From contig NZ_SJNT01000007.1 of the NCBI RefSeq assembly GCF_004331035.1, positions 124,001 to 188,000 on the forward strand: 64,000 bases of DNA, in the 5' to 3' direction. Positions 8,856-18,961 of the stretch are shown here, piece by piece. The first letter of the stretch is position 1. Every line of letters starts with the position of its first letter. A program made the position numbers and the translations under genes. This DNA is from Acinetobacter sp. ANC 4910. Lineage in GTDB: Bacteria; Pseudomonadota; Gammaproteobacteria; Pseudomonadales; Moraxellaceae. The notes under the pieces are model-generated. The model was given only the letters and a program-made list of their open reading frames with translations. It searched no databases and had not been told where the DNA came from.

Positions 8856-8875
8856 ATATCGTATTATTTCGATAT
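8856..8875. promoter_or_regulatory. palindromic operator copy 2, ATATCG-N8-CGATAT
   Basis: Same half-sites and spacer length as copy 1 (spacer TATTATTT), with 34 bp between centres. It ends 19 bp before the ATG at 8895. A repressor bound here would block transcription or initiation of the downstream gene. No regulator gene is adjacent. Confidence 0.65.
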
Positions 8876-8894
8876 ATAGTTTTCGAGTTTGGAT

Positions 8895-9899
8895 ATGCAT
8901 ACTCTACAAAATACCAAATTTTCAATTCTGGAACTCGCACCAGTCCGTGATGATAAAAGTATTGCCTTTTCTCTACACCATGCCCTTGAACTAGCTCAAC
9001 ATGCCGAAAAATTGGGCTTTGAACGTTTTTGGTTAGCTGAACATCACAATATGGATGGTATTGCTAGCTCTGCGACAGCCGTCTTACTCGGTTATATTCT
9101 TGCCAACACACAAACACTTAAAGTCGGTTCGGGCGGAATCATGCTCCCTAATCACGCACCACTTGTGGTTGCCGAACAATTTGGGACTTTAGCCACGCTT
9201 TATCCTAACCGTATCGAGCTTGGTTTAGGTCGTGCTCCAGGTACAGATCAAGTTACTATGCGTGCTTTACGCCGTGGACGCCAAGAAACTGAAGATCAAT
9301 TTCCACAAGATGTCGCGGAAATATTACAATACTTTAAGGCTCCTGAAGAAAATCAAAAAATTGTCGCGACGCCAGGTCAATCGACACATGTCCCTGTTTG
9401 GCTTTTAGGTTCTAGCCTTTTTAGCGCTCAATTGGCGGCACGTTTGGGGCTTCCCTACTCGTTTGCTTCACATTTTGCGCCAAGAATGCTCGGGCAAGCC
9501 ATTCAACTTTACCGCGATAATTTCCAACCATCAGAATATCTGGATCAACCTTATGTTTCGATGGGCGTGCCTACAGTCATTGCAGACACCGACGAAGAAG
9601 CTCAGTATCTTGCGACCAGCGCCTTTCAACGTGTACTCGCCTTAATGCGTGGACATAGCCTAAAACTTAAGCCCCCTGTAGAAAGCATGCAGAACCTCTG
9701 GTCACCCGTTGAAAAAATGTCAGTGAATAACTTCTTTGCCTTAGCACAAATTGGTTCGGTTCAAACCGTGAAAGAGGGTCTTGAAGATTTACTCAAGGCC
9801 TATCAAGTCGATGAGTTTATTTTTACCTGTGATATTTACGATACTGAAAAACGCTTAGCAAACTTTAGCCATCTAATGGACATTAAAAATAACTTTTGA
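8895..9899 (+). CDS. luciferase-like FMN-dependent monooxygenase (MsnO8/LLM type)
   Basis: 334 residues of the bacterial luciferase-like TIM-barrel family, group 1 (MsnO8-like). Visible marks are [12 protein letters not shown] at the start, [60 protein letters not shown] and VWLLGSS, all strongly conserved in this subfamily. These enzymes need reduced flavin from a separate reductase; the substrate of this subgroup is generally unknown. I start at ATG 8895 with CGAG upstream; a TTG two codons earlier (8889) would also be in frame. Its promoter carries two perfect palindromes, so the gene is probably under tight specific control. Confidence 0.88.
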   Translation: MHTLQNTKFSILELAPVRDDKSIAFSLHHALELAQHAEKLGFERFWLAEHHNMDGIASSATAVLLGYILANTQTLKVGSGGIMLPNHAPLVVAEQFGTLATLYPNRIELGLGRAPGTDQVTMRALRRGRQETEDQFPQDVAEILQYFKAPEENQKIVATPGQSTHVPVWLLGSSLFSAQLAARLGLPYSFASHFAPRMLGQAIQLYRDNFQPSEYLDQPYVSMGVPTVIADTDEEAQYLATSAFQRVLALMRGHSLKLKPPVESMQNLWSPVEKMSVNNFFALAQIGSVQTVKEGLEDLLKAYQVDEFIFTCDIYDTEKRLANFSHLMDIKNNF

Positions 9900-9921
9900 T
9901 TCAAATATTTAACTTACAATC

Positions 9922-9950
9922 AAGCCTAAGGACATGTTTCTTAGGCTTTT
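9922..9950 (+). terminator. terminator after the LLM monooxygenase gene
   Basis: AAGCCTAAG pairs with CTTAGGCTT across a 9-base loop, then TTTT, 22 bp after the stop. Confidence 0.7.
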
Positions 9951-10079
9951 GGAATTTACTATAGTAACAATTTATCAAAAATGACTACCGAGTAGCTGAA
10001 TCAACTTTACGCAGCGGATGAATTAATATTCAATTAAAAAACAAAAAATCTGACAATAAAAAATGATTAAGGAATAATC

Positions 10080-10646
10080 ATGCAGCAATTTAGTAAGCTG
10101 AATACTTCCAGCCATATTTTTCAACATCAAGCACAAGACTATGAAATATTTAAAGGACAGATACAGACATCAGCTGAATTAAACCTAGATACCTGCATCG
10201 GGCTAAGAGTTGCAATTATCGGGATCGATCAAAAAATTGCTGCCTTACTTGAAAGAATCCGCAATAAATCAGGCTCAGTACATGTTTTTCAGATACAACC
10301 CGCTTTAATTCTTCCACAGTCAGAATATAAATATAGCCGTTATGTGCAACATCCATTGCTCATAAAAAATAAGCGCCTCATCAATACTCGTATCAAAAGT
10401 ATCTTAGCTCTTCGTTTTTTGGATTCTCAAATTAAAGACAGTTGGCTAAAACGACAACTAACCCCTAACATCACCCGTGAAAAGAAAGAATTTCTAAAAT
10501 CTGATGATTATTATCACGCGCTGCAACAAGAAAAATGCCAACTTATTACTTGGCCACTCAAGAAAATTACAGAGAGCTGCATTGAATGCGTAGATGGCTC
10601 TATTTATCCTGTCGACTTAATTATCACTACAAATTTGCCTAAATAA
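10080..10646 (+). CDS. vestigial flavin-containing/Baeyer-Villiger monooxygenase-like protein
   Basis: 188 residues with a clean ribosome site (AAGGAATAATC-ATG). The segment LRVAIIGIDQKIAALLERI...VHVFQIQPALILP matches the NADP-binding domain of flavin-containing and Baeyer-Villiger monooxygenases, where one expects VAVIGTGAS and TVFQRTPNWI. The end, FLKSDDYYHALQQEKCQLIT...ITESCIECVDGSIYPVDLIITT, matches their SNDYYPAL...DGxxxxVDVIxxATG block. The whole FAD-binding N-terminal domain and the C-terminal end are missing, and the dinucleotide-binding glycines are lost (GIDQK). It cannot be an active monooxygenase. It is either a decaying gene or a repurposed fragment; the intact frame and good start favour the latter slightly. 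Confidence 0.65.
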   Translation: MQQFSKLNTSSHIFQHQAQDYEIFKGQIQTSAELNLDTCIGLRVAIIGIDQKIAALLERIRNKSGSVHVFQIQPALILPQSEYKYSRYVQHPLLIKNKRLINTRIKSILALRFLDSQIKDSWLKRQLTPNITREKKEFLKSDDYYHALQQEKCQLITWPLKKITESCIECVDGSIYPVDLIITTNLPK

Positions 10647-10700
10647 TTGCAGACAATTTCAAATGAAGTTTCATATTTATAATTAAAAAATAATTGTGTA

Positions 10701-10733
10701 TAAAAAACCCCAATCCAGTTATTCAGATTGGGG
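10701..10733 (-). terminator. terminator for ppsR
   Basis: On the minus strand CCCCAATC - 10-base loop - GATTGGGG is followed by TTTTTTA, 44 bp after the ppsR stop. The T-run is only on that side, so it acts on the minus-strand transcript. Confidence 0.8.
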
Positions 10734-10777
10734 ATTAAGCCATTCCTTTTTTATATAAATACTGGATTGATCCAATA

Positions 10778-11614
10778 TTATCCAATGCGACGTTTTAAAC
10801 CCGTCATTTGCAATACACGAGTAGAAATTTCTTCAATCGACATTTCAGACACATTCAAATACTTTATTCCTTCCGAAATATAAATACCTTCAATTGCACG
10901 TAATTCCATCTGACATTGACTAAAGCTTGCATAGCGGCTATTCGCTTTACGCTCAGAACGAATCGCAACCAAACGTTCAGCATCAATCATAAGCCCAAAC
11001 AGCTTATGCTTATGCGCTTTCAATACTGAAGGTAAACGATTGTCATCCAAATCTTCTTCCGTCAGTGGATAGTTTGCTACACGAATTCCAAATTGTAATG
11101 ACAAATAAATAGATGTTGGTGTCTTCCCTGAACGAGAAACCCCAATCAAAATTAAGTCGGCTTTGTCGTAATGACGAGTACGAGCACCATCATCGTTATC
11201 CAGCGCAAAATGTACAGCATCAATACGCGCTTTATAAGACTCAGAATCCGTCACTGCATGGGTTTGTCCGACTAAAGTTGTAGGTGGTGTACCCAACTCT
11301 TCAGACAACTTACTAATCAGTCCTTCAAACACATCTAAATTCACGGCATTGGCCGTATTAATAATATCTCGCGCATAAGGATCAACCAAAGTATCGAACA
11401 CTAATGGCTGTTGTCCATCGCGTTCAGCTCGTTGATTAATCTCAGAAACTACATTCATTGCAGCTTCTTCAGACGTAATATAAGGGATAATATGAATGTC
11501 AAAATCTACATTTGGAAACTGGGCCAGTAAAGAGTGTCCAAGAGTTTCTGCTGTGATTGCAGTTCCATCTGAAATAAAAAACACACTTCGCTTTATTTGT
11601 TTACCTTCTGACAT
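10778..11614 (-). CDS. ppsR: phosphoenolpyruvate synthase regulatory protein (bifunctional kinase/pyrophosphorylase)
   Basis: 278 residues of the DUF299 family. It inactivates PEP synthase by ADP-dependent phosphorylation of a threonine next to the catalytic histidine, and reactivates it by phosphate-dependent removal. The N-terminal FFISDGTAITAETLGHSLLAQF and the P-loop GVSRSGKTPTSIYLS (the family's G-x-S-R-x-x-K-T/S) are present. The C-terminal NSRYASFSQCQMEL matches the family. It is divergent from ppsA over 155 bp, the standard arrangement of regulator and target. Confidence 0.96.
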   Translation of the reverse strand: MSEGKQIKRSVFFISDGTAITAETLGHSLLAQFPNVDFDIHIIPYITSEEAAMNVVSEINQRAERDGQQPLVFDTLVDPYARDIINTANAVNLDVFEGLISKLSEELGTPPTTLVGQTHAVTDSESYKARIDAVHFALDNDDGARTRHYDKADLILIGVSRSGKTPTSIYLSLQFGIRVANYPLTEEDLDDNRLPSVLKAHKHKLFGLMIDAERLVAIRSERKANSRYASFSQCQMELRAIEGIYISEGIKYLNVSEMSIEEISTRVLQMTGLKRRIG

Positions 11615-11769
11615 TAAAATTCTCCTCGAATATTTGTCTAAGTGCTATATAATCATTATAGTAAACTGATCTTACATGACTGTCGCTTAGTAAAATTAAA
11701 AAGCTAAGCAGATTTATTTTAAATTCATGCCAAGATAGTGATTAATACTGCAAAAGTGGAGTAACAACT

Positions 11770-14148
11770 TTGGAAGCGCGCGTAATTGGTCTAGAAAAAT
11801 TAGGGAAACACGACGTAGAGCTCGTGGGTGGGAAAAACTCATCTCTAGGTGAGATGATTAGCCACCTTGCAAATGCAGGTGTATCAGTACCTGGGGGCTT
11901 TGCTACTACTGCTGCTGCGTATCGTGAATTTCTCGAGCAAAGTGGCCTTAACGCTAAAATTAACGCGGAACTTGCAGCATTAAATGTTGATGATGTAATT
12001 GCACTTGCAGAAACTGGTGCAAAAATCCGTCAGTGGATTGTCGATACCCCGCTTACAGCAGGACTAGAAAAGGAAGTTCGCGACGCTTTCGCTACCCTTT
12101 CAAACGGCAACCCTGATATCGCGGTTGCCGTTCGTTCATCTGCAACAGCAGAAGATTTACCTGATGCGTCTTTTGCAGGTCAGCAGGAAACTTTCTTAAA
12201 CATTCGCGGCATTGATAATGTTCTTATCGCGATCAAAGAAGTTTTCGCTTCACTTTATAATGACCGTGCTATTGCTTACCGTGTTCACCAAAACTTCGCG
12301 CATGACATTGTTGCATTATCTGCAGGCATCCAACGTATGGTTCGCTCAGAAACTGGTGCAGCTGGTGTAATGTTTACTCTAGATACAGAATCAGGCTTCC
12401 GTGATGCTGTATTTATTACTGCTTCTTATGGTTTAGGCGAAATGGTTGTTCAGGGTGCTGTAAACCCTGATGAATTCTACATTTCTAAGCCACTTCTCAA
12501 AAATGGCAAACATGCTATTTTACGTCGTAATCTTGGATCTAAGCACCAAAAAATGGTCTATGGCGAAGAAGGGGCTGCCGGCAAATCAGTTGTTGTTGTT
12601 GATGTTGAAAAAGCAGAACGTCAACAGTTCGCGTTAAATGATCACGAACTTCAAGAACTTGCTAAACAAGCATTGATCATTGAAGAACACTATCAAGCCC
12701 CTATGGATATTGAATGGGCAAAAGATGGTGACGACGGTCTAATCTATATCGTTCAAGCACGCCCTGAAACAGTAAAAAGCCGTGAAAATGTCGGCACCAT
12801 GGAACGCTACCTACTTAAGCAAAAAGGTACTGTAATCTGTGAAGGTCGCTCAATCGGTCAACGTATCGGTTCGGGTAAAGTACGCATTGTGACGTCTATT
12901 AAAGAAATGGACAAAGTTCAAGAAGGCGACGTACTTGTTTCTGACATGACTGACCCAGATTGGGAACCAGTAATGAAACGTGCTGCTGCAATTGTTACAA
13001 ACCGTGGTGGTCGTACTTGTCACGCAGCAATTATTGCGCGTGAACTTGGTGTGCCTGCAATTGTTGGCTGTGGCAATGCAACCGAAGTTTTAACAGATGG
13101 ACAAGAAGTTACTGTTTCATGTGCTGAAGGTGATACAGGCTTTATTTATGAAGGTTCGTTAGATTTCGAAATTCAACGTAACTCAATTAACTCTATGCCA
13201 AAACTTCCGTTCAAAATTATGATGAACGTTGGTAACCCTGACCGTGCATTTGACTTTGCTCAAATTCCTAACGAAGGTATTGGTCTTGCGCGTTTAGAGT
13301 TCATTATTAACCGTATGATTGGTGTACACCCTAAAGCCTTGTTAAATATTGACAGCTTACCACGTGAAACTCGTGCAGCGGTCTTGGCTCGTACTGCGGG
13401 TTATGCTTCTCCAATTGAATTCTACGTTGAGAAACTTGTAGAAGGTATTTCGACACTTGCTGCTGCATTTGCTGACAAGCCTGTGATTGTTCGCATGTCT
13501 GACTTTAAGTCAAACGAATATGCGAACTTGATTGGCGGTAAGCTTTATGAGCCAGAAGAAGAAAACCCAATGCTTGGTTTCCGCGGTGCAAGCCGTTATG
13601 TTTCTGAAAATTTCCGTGATTGTTTCGAATTAGAATGCCGTGCATTGAAGAAAGCGCGCGATGAAATGGGCTTAACCAATATCCAAATCATGATTCCATT
13701 CGTTCGCACTGTAAATGAAGCAAAACGTGTAATTGAATTGCTTGCTCAGAATGGCCTTAAGCGTGGTGAAAATGGTCTGAAAGTAATCATGATGTGTGAA
13801 TTACCAACTAACGCACTGTTAGCTGAACAATTCCTTGAACATTTTGACGGCTTCTCTATTGGTTCTAATGACTTAACTCAGCTTACATTGGGTCTAGACC
13901 GTGACTCAGGTATTGTTTCTCACCTGTTTGACGAACGTGATGCAGCTGTTAAAGCATTACTTTCAATGGCGATTCATGCATGTCGCAAAGCTGGCAAATA
14001 TGTAGGTATTTGTGGTCAAGGTCCGTCTGACCATCCTGACCTTGCAAAATGGTTGATGGAACAAGGAATTGAGTCTGTTTCACTTAACCCAGATTCAGTT
14101 TTAGACACTTGGTTCTTCCTTGCTGAAGAAAAAGCTCAACAAGCTTAA
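11770..14148 (+). CDS. ppsA: phosphoenolpyruvate synthase
   Basis: Converts pyruvate, ATP and water to PEP, AMP and phosphate for gluconeogenesis. The 792 residues hold three domains: an N-terminal ATP-grasp domain ([11 protein letters not shown], then [25 protein letters not shown]), the swivelling phosphohistidine domain with [15 protein letters not shown] (His about 418), and the PEP/pyruvate TIM barrel ([17 protein letters not shown], then CGQGPSDHP with the catalytic Cys). The start is a TTG preceded by GTGGAG; no upstream ATG fits, and the protein begins at the usual family position. Threonine directly before His418-Cys is the expected PpsR target. Confidence 0.97.
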   Translation: MEARVIGLEKLGKHDVELVGGKNSSLGEMISHLANAGVSVPGGFATTAAAYREFLEQSGLNAKINAELAALNVDDVIALAETGAKIRQWIVDTPLTAGLEKEVRDAFATLSNGNPDIAVAVRSSATAEDLPDASFAGQQETFLNIRGIDNVLIAIKEVFASLYNDRAIAYRVHQNFAHDIVALSAGIQRMVRSETGAAGVMFTLDTESGFRDAVFITASYGLGEMVVQGAVNPDEFYISKPLLKNGKHAILRRNLGSKHQKMVYGEEGAAGKSVVVVDVEKAERQQFALNDHELQELAKQALIIEEHYQAPMDIEWAKDGDDGLIYIVQARPETVKSRENVGTMERYLLKQKGTVICEGRSIGQRIGSGKVRIVTSIKEMDKVQEGDVLVSDMTDPDWEPVMKRAAAIVTNRGGRTCHAAIIARELGVPAIVGCGNATEVLTDGQEVTVSCAEGDTGFIYEGSLDFEIQRNSINSMPKLPFKIMMNVGNPDRAFDFAQIPNEGIGLARLEFIINRMIGVHPKALLNIDSLPRETRAAVLARTAGYASPIEFYVEKLVEGISTLAAAFADKPVIVRMSDFKSNEYANLIGGKLYEPEEENPMLGFRGASRYVSENFRDCFELECRALKKARDEMGLTNIQIMIPFVRTVNEAKRVIELLAQNGLKRGENGLKVIMMCELPTNALLAEQFLEHFDGFSIGSNDLTQLTLGLDRDSGIVSHLFDERDAAVKALLSMAIHACRKAGKYVGICGQGPSDHPDLAKWLMEQGIESVSLNPDSVLDTWFFLAEEKAQQA

Positions 14149-14160
14149 GAAAACATGTTA

Positions 14161-14190
14161 AAAAAAGACCCATTAGTTGGGTCTTTTTTT
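14161..14190. terminator. terminator after ppsA
   Basis: AAAAAAGACCCA - TTAG - TTGGGTCTTTTTTT, 12 bp after the ppsA stop; a strong stem with a long T-run. Confidence 0.88.
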
Positions 14191-14219
14191 CTCTTTTCAT
14201 TTTTTGAGATTTTATTTTT

Positions 14220-14975
14220 ATGCAAATTTACTTGGCACGTAATAATCAACAAGCTGGTCCATACACTTTAGAACAGTTGAATCAAATGCTTGCCAGCCAA
14301 CAAGTACTCTTAACAGATTTGGCTTGGCATGAAGGTATGACCGAATGGAAAGCTTTAGGTGAATTAACCCAAGGGAAACTTGTATATACACCAACAGGTT
14401 ATGTTTCAGCAACACATACACCTTTACAGAATTCCACAATTATCCAATCCAAAGTTGAAGGTAAAGTATCTAAACCAGAACTTGCTTCAGTCAATATTCG
14501 CGCATTGGCAAAAATCATTGATTTATTACTTTGGTTACCCGCAGCTGCAATTCCTTCTTTCTTTCTGAATGCTAATCAGGTAAATGAGCTAGCTGGTATT
14601 CAGCAAAAAATGCAAGCTGCTGACACATCCGCACAAGCTATGCAATTGCAACAGCAACTTTTTGCGCTTATTCCAATCGAAGCATGGCAAACCATGTTTG
14701 CCTATATCATTATTATGCTAGCGATTCAGGCATTCTTTCTAGCAAAGTCGGGACAAAGCATTGGTAAAAAGTTAACGCGAATTAAAATTGTAGATGCCAA
14801 TAATGGCGAGAAAGTGAATTTAACGCGAATCTTTCTGTTACGCAGTATTGTATTTATCATTTTAAACATGTTGTTTATGCCGTTTATTACGATTGCCGAC
14901 TATTTATTCGCATTCGGGAAAAATCGACAGACATTGCACGATAAACTAGCAAAAACCATCGTGATAAAACAATAA
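14220..14975 (+). CDS. GYF_2-RDD membrane protein
   Basis: 251 residues. An N-terminal GYF_2-type domain (about residues 1-50: IYLARNNQQAGPYTLEQLNQML, DLAWHEGMTEWKAL) recognises proline-rich or similar peptides in other proteins. A linker leads to an RDD domain (about 90-250) with three or four membrane helices (LLWLPAAAIPSFFL, MFAYIIIMLAIQAFFLA, LRSIVFIILNMLFMPFITI). It also has the family's SGQSIGKKLTRIKIVD and RQTLHDKLAKT motifs. RDD proteins are poorly characterised inner-membrane proteins, some of them transport-related. It lies between ppsA and cyo with terminators on both sides, so it is a single-gene unit. Confidence 0.85.
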   Translation: MQIYLARNNQQAGPYTLEQLNQMLASQQVLLTDLAWHEGMTEWKALGELTQGKLVYTPTGYVSATHTPLQNSTIIQSKVEGKVSKPELASVNIRALAKIIDLLLWLPAAAIPSFFLNANQVNELAGIQQKMQAADTSAQAMQLQQQLFALIPIEAWQTMFAYIIIMLAIQAFFLAKSGQSIGKKLTRIKIVDANNGEKVNLTRIFLLRSIVFIILNMLFMPFITIADYLFAFGKNRQTLHDKLAKTIVIKQ

Positions 14976-14990
14976 ACGTGATTAAAATTA

Positions 14991-15016
14991 AGGGATGATC
15001 AGTTCATCCCTTTTTT
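14991..15016 (+). terminator. terminator after the GYF-RDD gene
   Basis: AGGGATGA - TCAGT - TCATCCCT followed by TTTTT, 16 bp after the stop. Confidence 0.85.
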
Positions 15017-15160
15017 ACACATAAGTTTGATATTTCAATAAAAAAAAACCTAAAACAACTAATTCCGACCACTAAAATCAGGTTTTATAACAGACATTTA
15101 AAGCGACTTTATATATAGCTTAGTTTAACGATATCAGGCATAATGCCCTACAACGTAGCG

Positions 15161-15218
15161 GTGTCACATGCTTGAGAATTTTTTTCATTCAAAAACAAAA
15201 TTCTCAATCATGCGACAC
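15161..15218 (+). promoter_or_regulatory. long hairpin in the cyoA upstream region
   Basis: Arms 15161-15182 and 15197-15218 pair at 20 of 22 positions (two mismatches) around a 14-base loop, ending 55 bp before the cyoA ATG. No T-run follows, so it is not a simple terminator. It could be a leader-RNA structure that affects stability or translation of the cyo mRNA, or a regulator-binding dyad. Confidence 0.55.
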
Positions 15219-15273
15219 TTTAATCGCTATCCCATATTATTTAGGGAATGGGACTCTTCACCGAGGTTGTAAA

Positions 15274-16344
15274 ATGAGACAAACAATTTTAGCTGTATTG
15301 TCTTTATTAACGATTGCTGCACTCTTAACTGGGTGTGGTGGTGATATGGTACTTCTAAACTCTAAAGGTCCAGTTGCACAAGGTCAAAGTGACCTGATGA
15401 TGACTGCGATCTATTTAATGCTATTGGTCGTTATTCCATCGATCTTAATGGCATTATGGTTTGGTTGGAAATATCGTTCGTCGAATAAAGATGCAGACTA
15501 TAAACCTACTTGGGCACACTCAACTGCTATTGAAATTGTAGTTTGGGGTGTTCCAGTTATTATTATCGGTATTCTAGCTTGGTTAACTTGGTGGGGTTCA
15601 CACAAGTATGACCCGTACCGTCCAATCGATTCTGATAAAGCACCATTAACCGTTCAAGTTATTGCTGAACAGTTTAAGTGGATCTTTATCTATCCAGAAC
15701 AAGAAATTGCGACTGTTAACGAAATTCGCTTCCCAGAGAAAACTCCTGTGAACTTGCGTTTAACGTCTAACTTCACAATGAACTCGTTCTTCATTCCTGC
15801 ACTTTCTGGCCAAATTTATACTATGGCTGGTATGCAAACTCACCTGCATTTGTTGGCAGATGAAACTAGCCCAGCTGAAGGCTACCGCGGTTTCTCTTCT
15901 AACTACTCAGGTTATGGCTTCTCTCAAATGCGTTTCCGTGCGCATTCAGTGACTGAAGCTCAGTTTGCTGATTGGGTCGCAGCTGTGAAAGCAGGCAACG
16001 GTACTTCAATTAACCCTGAAGCAATTCAAAAAGGTATTTTAGACCAAGCTGAATTTGCAACCTTGCGTGATGGCAACCGTTCGCATCATCAGATCGAAGT
16101 TCTTATCGCTAAAGCGACTACTCCAGAAGAAAAGGCTGCTGCTGAAGCAATGAAGCCTTATCCAACTAAGCCACATCCAGTGACTTACTACTCTTCTGTT
16201 GAAAAAGGCTTGTTTGAATCAGTAATCAACAAATACATGAGTAACTATCACGGTGCTGATCATTCAGCTACTGCGGGTGCTCACGGGGCTGCTGCTGAAG
16301 CACATGCCGCAGTTGAACCTGCTTCATCGGCTGTAGGGGAATAA
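15274..16344 (+). CDS. cyoA: cytochrome bo3 ubiquinol oxidase subunit II
   Basis: Subunit II of the proton-pumping ubiquinol oxidase, a membrane-anchored lipoprotein with a periplasmic cupredoxin domain. The 356 residues begin MRQTILAVLSLL with lipobox LTGC (Cys 21), then two membrane helices (LMLLVVIPSILMALWFGW and the VVWGVPVIIIGILAWLTWW region). The cupredoxin domain (QFKWIFIYPEQEIATVNEI, NSFFIPALSGQIYTMAGMQ) lacks the CuA cysteines, as in all quinol oxidases. The Ala/His-rich C-terminus (after the SNYHGAD segment) is longer than in E. coli. ATG 15274 is chosen because it starts the lipoprotein signal; the frame is open upstream. First gene of cyoABCDE. Confidence 0.96.
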   Translation: MRQTILAVLSLLTIAALLTGCGGDMVLLNSKGPVAQGQSDLMMTAIYLMLLVVIPSILMALWFGWKYRSSNKDADYKPTWAHSTAIEIVVWGVPVIIIGILAWLTWWGSHKYDPYRPIDSDKAPLTVQVIAEQFKWIFIYPEQEIATVNEIRFPEKTPVNLRLTSNFTMNSFFIPALSGQIYTMAGMQTHLHLLADETSPAEGYRGFSSNYSGYGFSQMRFRAHSVTEAQFADWVAAVKAGNGTSINPEAIQKGILDQAEFATLRDGNRSHHQIEVLIAKATTPEEKAAAEAMKPYPTKPHPVTYYSSVEKGLFESVINKYMSNYHGADHSATAGAHGAAAEAHAAVEPASSAVGE

Positions 16345-16347
16345 GAC

Positions 16348-18336
16348 ATGAGCTTCTTAGGTAAGTTAGGTCCAGATTCGATTCCACACGATCCAATCGT
16401 GTTGGTAACGGTTGCTTTGATGGTTTTAGGTGGTATTGCTGCTTTTGCAGGCATTACCTACTTTAAAAAATGGAGCTACTTGTGGAACGAATGGTTCACA
16501 TCTGTAGACCATAAGAAAATTGGTATCATGTATATCTTGGTATCTGTAGTCATGTTACTTCGTGGCTTCGCAGATGCGATCATGATGCGCTTACAACTTT
16601 TCCTCGCTCGTGGTGGCGGTGAAGGTTATTTACACCCAGAACACTATGACCAGATCTTCACCGCTCACGGTGTAATTATGATCTTCTTCGTAGCAATGGG
16701 TCTTGTTGTTGGCTTAATGAACATCTCTGTACCTTTACAGATTGGTGCTCGTGACGTTGCCTTCCCATTATTGAACTCTGTAAGCTTCTGGTTATTCGCT
16801 GGTGCTGCAGGCTTAATGATGGTTTCACTTGCTTTAGGTGAATTCGCTGCTACAGGTTGGATGGCTTACCCTCCTCTTTCTGGCATTGAATACTCTCCTG
16901 GTGTTGGTGTTGACTACTACATCTGGGCACTTCAGATTTCTGGTTTAGGTACGCTTTTAACTGGTGTTAACTTCTTTGTTACCATCATCAAAATGCGTGC
17001 ACCTGGCATGAAATTGATGGATATGCCAATTTTCACTTGGACTGCTCTTTGTACTGCAGTTCTGATTATTGCTGCATTCCCAGTGTTAACTGCAACAATT
17101 GCAATGTTATCTCTAGATCGTTACTTCGGTTTCCACTTCTTTACCAATGAGCTTGGCGGTAGCCCAATGCTTTACGTAAACTTGATTTGGACTTGGGGTC
17201 ACCCAGAAGTATATATCTTGGTATTACCAGCCTTTGGTATTTACTCTGAAGTTGTATCGACTTTTTCTCGTAAATCGTTGTTCGGCTACAAATCTATGGT
17301 GTATGCAACAGTTGCAATTACTGTATTGTCATTTGTTGTATGGCTTCACCATTTCTTTACCATGGGTGCAGGTGCCAACGTTAACGCGTTCTTCGGCATC
17401 ATGACGATGGTTATTGCGATTCCGACTGGTGTGAAAATCTTCTCTTGGTTATTCACCATGTACAAAGGTCGCATTACATATACAACACCAATGCTTTGGA
17501 CACTTGGCTTCCTTGTGACTTTTGGTATCGGTGGTTTGACTGGTGTATTAATGGCTGTTCCACCTGCGGACTTCCTTGTACACAACTCTTTATTCCTTAT
17601 CGCTCACTTCCATAACGTAATTATTGGTGGTGTTGTATTCGCAATGTTCGCGGGTATCATTTTCTACTGGCCAAAAATGTTTGGTTGGAAGCTTAATGAA
17701 GCTTGGGGTAAAGCAGCATTCTGGTTCTGGTTCTTAGGTTTCTACTTTGCATTCATGCCACTTTATATCCTTGGTTTCATGGGTATGACGCGTCGTTTGA
17801 ATACATATGACAACCCTGAATGGGATCCGTACATCGCAATTGCATTGTTTGGTGCAGTATTAATTGCACTTGGTATTGCATGTTTCTTAATGCAAATCAT
17901 TGTTGGTTTCTTACAACGCCATGACAACATGGACGTTACAGGCGATCCATGGGATGGTCGTGTACTTGAATGGTCTACGTCTTCACCTGCTCCGTTCTAT
18001 AACTTTGCTCATCTTCCTAAAATTAGCGGTATCGATACTTTCTGGAATGACAAAGAGAATGGTGTTGCTTATGCGCGTCCAACGTCTTATGAAGATGTTC
18101 ATATGCCAACAAACCGTGCTGCTGGCTTCGTAATCGCAATGTTCATCACTATTATGGGCTTCGGTTTAATCTGGCACATTTGGTGGTTAGTATTCGTTTG
18201 CTTCGTATCTGCAATCATCAGCTTCATCGTAAGCTCTTTCACTAAGAAAGTTGATTACTATGTTCCTGCTGCTGAAGTTGAGCGTATTGAAAACGAACGC
18301 TATGCGATTCTTGAAAAACACTTGAAGAAGGACTAA
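16348..18336 (+). CDS. cyoB: cytochrome bo3 ubiquinol oxidase subunit I
   Basis: Catalytic subunit carrying haem b, haem o3 and CuB, which reduces oxygen to water and pumps protons. The 662 residues have the heme-copper oxidase core. [15 protein letters not shown] has a haem-ligand His; [17 protein letters not shown] has the CuB ligand His and the cross-linked Tyr; WLHHFFTMG has the His-His CuB ligands. [14 protein letters not shown] carries the haem-ligand histidines. About fifteen hydrophobic helices can be counted. It starts 3 bp after cyoA. Confidence 0.98.
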   Translation: MSFLGKLGPDSIPHDPIVLVTVALMVLGGIAAFAGITYFKKWSYLWNEWFTSVDHKKIGIMYILVSVVMLLRGFADAIMMRLQLFLARGGGEGYLHPEHYDQIFTAHGVIMIFFVAMGLVVGLMNISVPLQIGARDVAFPLLNSVSFWLFAGAAGLMMVSLALGEFAATGWMAYPPLSGIEYSPGVGVDYYIWALQISGLGTLLTGVNFFVTIIKMRAPGMKLMDMPIFTWTALCTAVLIIAAFPVLTATIAMLSLDRYFGFHFFTNELGGSPMLYVNLIWTWGHPEVYILVLPAFGIYSEVVSTFSRKSLFGYKSMVYATVAITVLSFVVWLHHFFTMGAGANVNAFFGIMTMVIAIPTGVKIFSWLFTMYKGRITYTTPMLWTLGFLVTFGIGGLTGVLMAVPPADFLVHNSLFLIAHFHNVIIGGVVFAMFAGIIFYWPKMFGWKLNEAWGKAAFWFWFLGFYFAFMPLYILGFMGMTRRLNTYDNPEWDPYIAIALFGAVLIALGIACFLMQIIVGFLQRHDNMDVTGDPWDGRVLEWSTSSPAPFYNFAHLPKISGIDTFWNDKENGVAYARPTSYEDVHMPTNRAAGFVIAMFITIMGFGLIWHIWWLVFVCFVSAIISFIVSSFTKKVDYYVPAAEVERIENERYAILEKHLKKD

Positions 18337-18340
18337 GACA

Positions 18341-18961
18341 ATGGCTGAAGTACTTCATCACGACAATCACGGACACGATGAACATCATCATCACGATGAT
18401 ACTGACATCACTGTCTTTGGTTTCTGGTCATACTTGATGAGTGACTTGATCCTATTCGGTACACTCTTCATTGCTTTCGTTGTATTAAGTGGTCACGTTC
18501 CACCTGGTACACCAAGTGCAAAAGAACTTTTTGGTGAGTCTTTAAGTTTCGTATTAACTGAAACTTTTGCTCTCTTAATTTCTTCTGTAACGTTTGGTTT
18601 TGCTGTACTTGCATCATACAAAAAGAATGTTAGCCAAGTTTTAATCTGGTTAATTATTACTTGGGTATTTGGTGCATCGTTCATTGGCATGGAACTGTAC
18701 GAGTTTAATCACCTTGTACATGAAGGTCATGGTCCAAGCACAAGTGCGTTCTTATCTGCGTTCTTTACTTTAGTTGGTACGCACGGTATTCACGTAACTT
18801 CTGGTTTGGTATGGATGATCGTGTTAATGATTCAAATCAAGAAAAATGGTTTGACATTACCAAATACACGTCGCCTTGCTTGCTTGAGCTTGTTCTGGCA
18901 CTTCCTTGACATCGTATGGATCTGTGTATTCAGCGTAGTTTATTTGAGGGGAGTTCTCTAA
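18341..18961 (+). CDS. cyoC: cytochrome bo3 ubiquinol oxidase subunit III
   Basis: 206 residues with five membrane helices, of the subunit III family that stabilises subunit I. The N-terminus is histidine- and aspartate-rich ([15 protein letters not shown]) before [21 protein letters not shown]. Further on come [24 protein letters not shown] and a terminal helix with [20 protein letters not shown], all typical. It begins 4 bp after cyoB and its stop overlaps the ATG of cyoD by one base. Confidence 0.97.
   Translation: MAEVLHHDNHGHDEHHHHDDTDITVFGFWSYLMSDLILFGTLFIAFVVLSGHVPPGTPSAKELFGESLSFVLTETFALLISSVTFGFAVLASYKKNVSQVLIWLIITWVFGASFIGMELYEFNHLVHEGHGPSTSAFLSAFFTLVGTHGIHVTSGLVWMIVLMIQIKKNGLTLPNTRRLACLSLFWHFLDIVWICVFSVVYLRGVL

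Noticed and set aside
18916..18960. Longer N-terminus of CyoD
   Set aside because: It is the overlap with the end of cyoC in another frame; ATG 18961 couples to the cyoC stop and gives the normal subunit IV.
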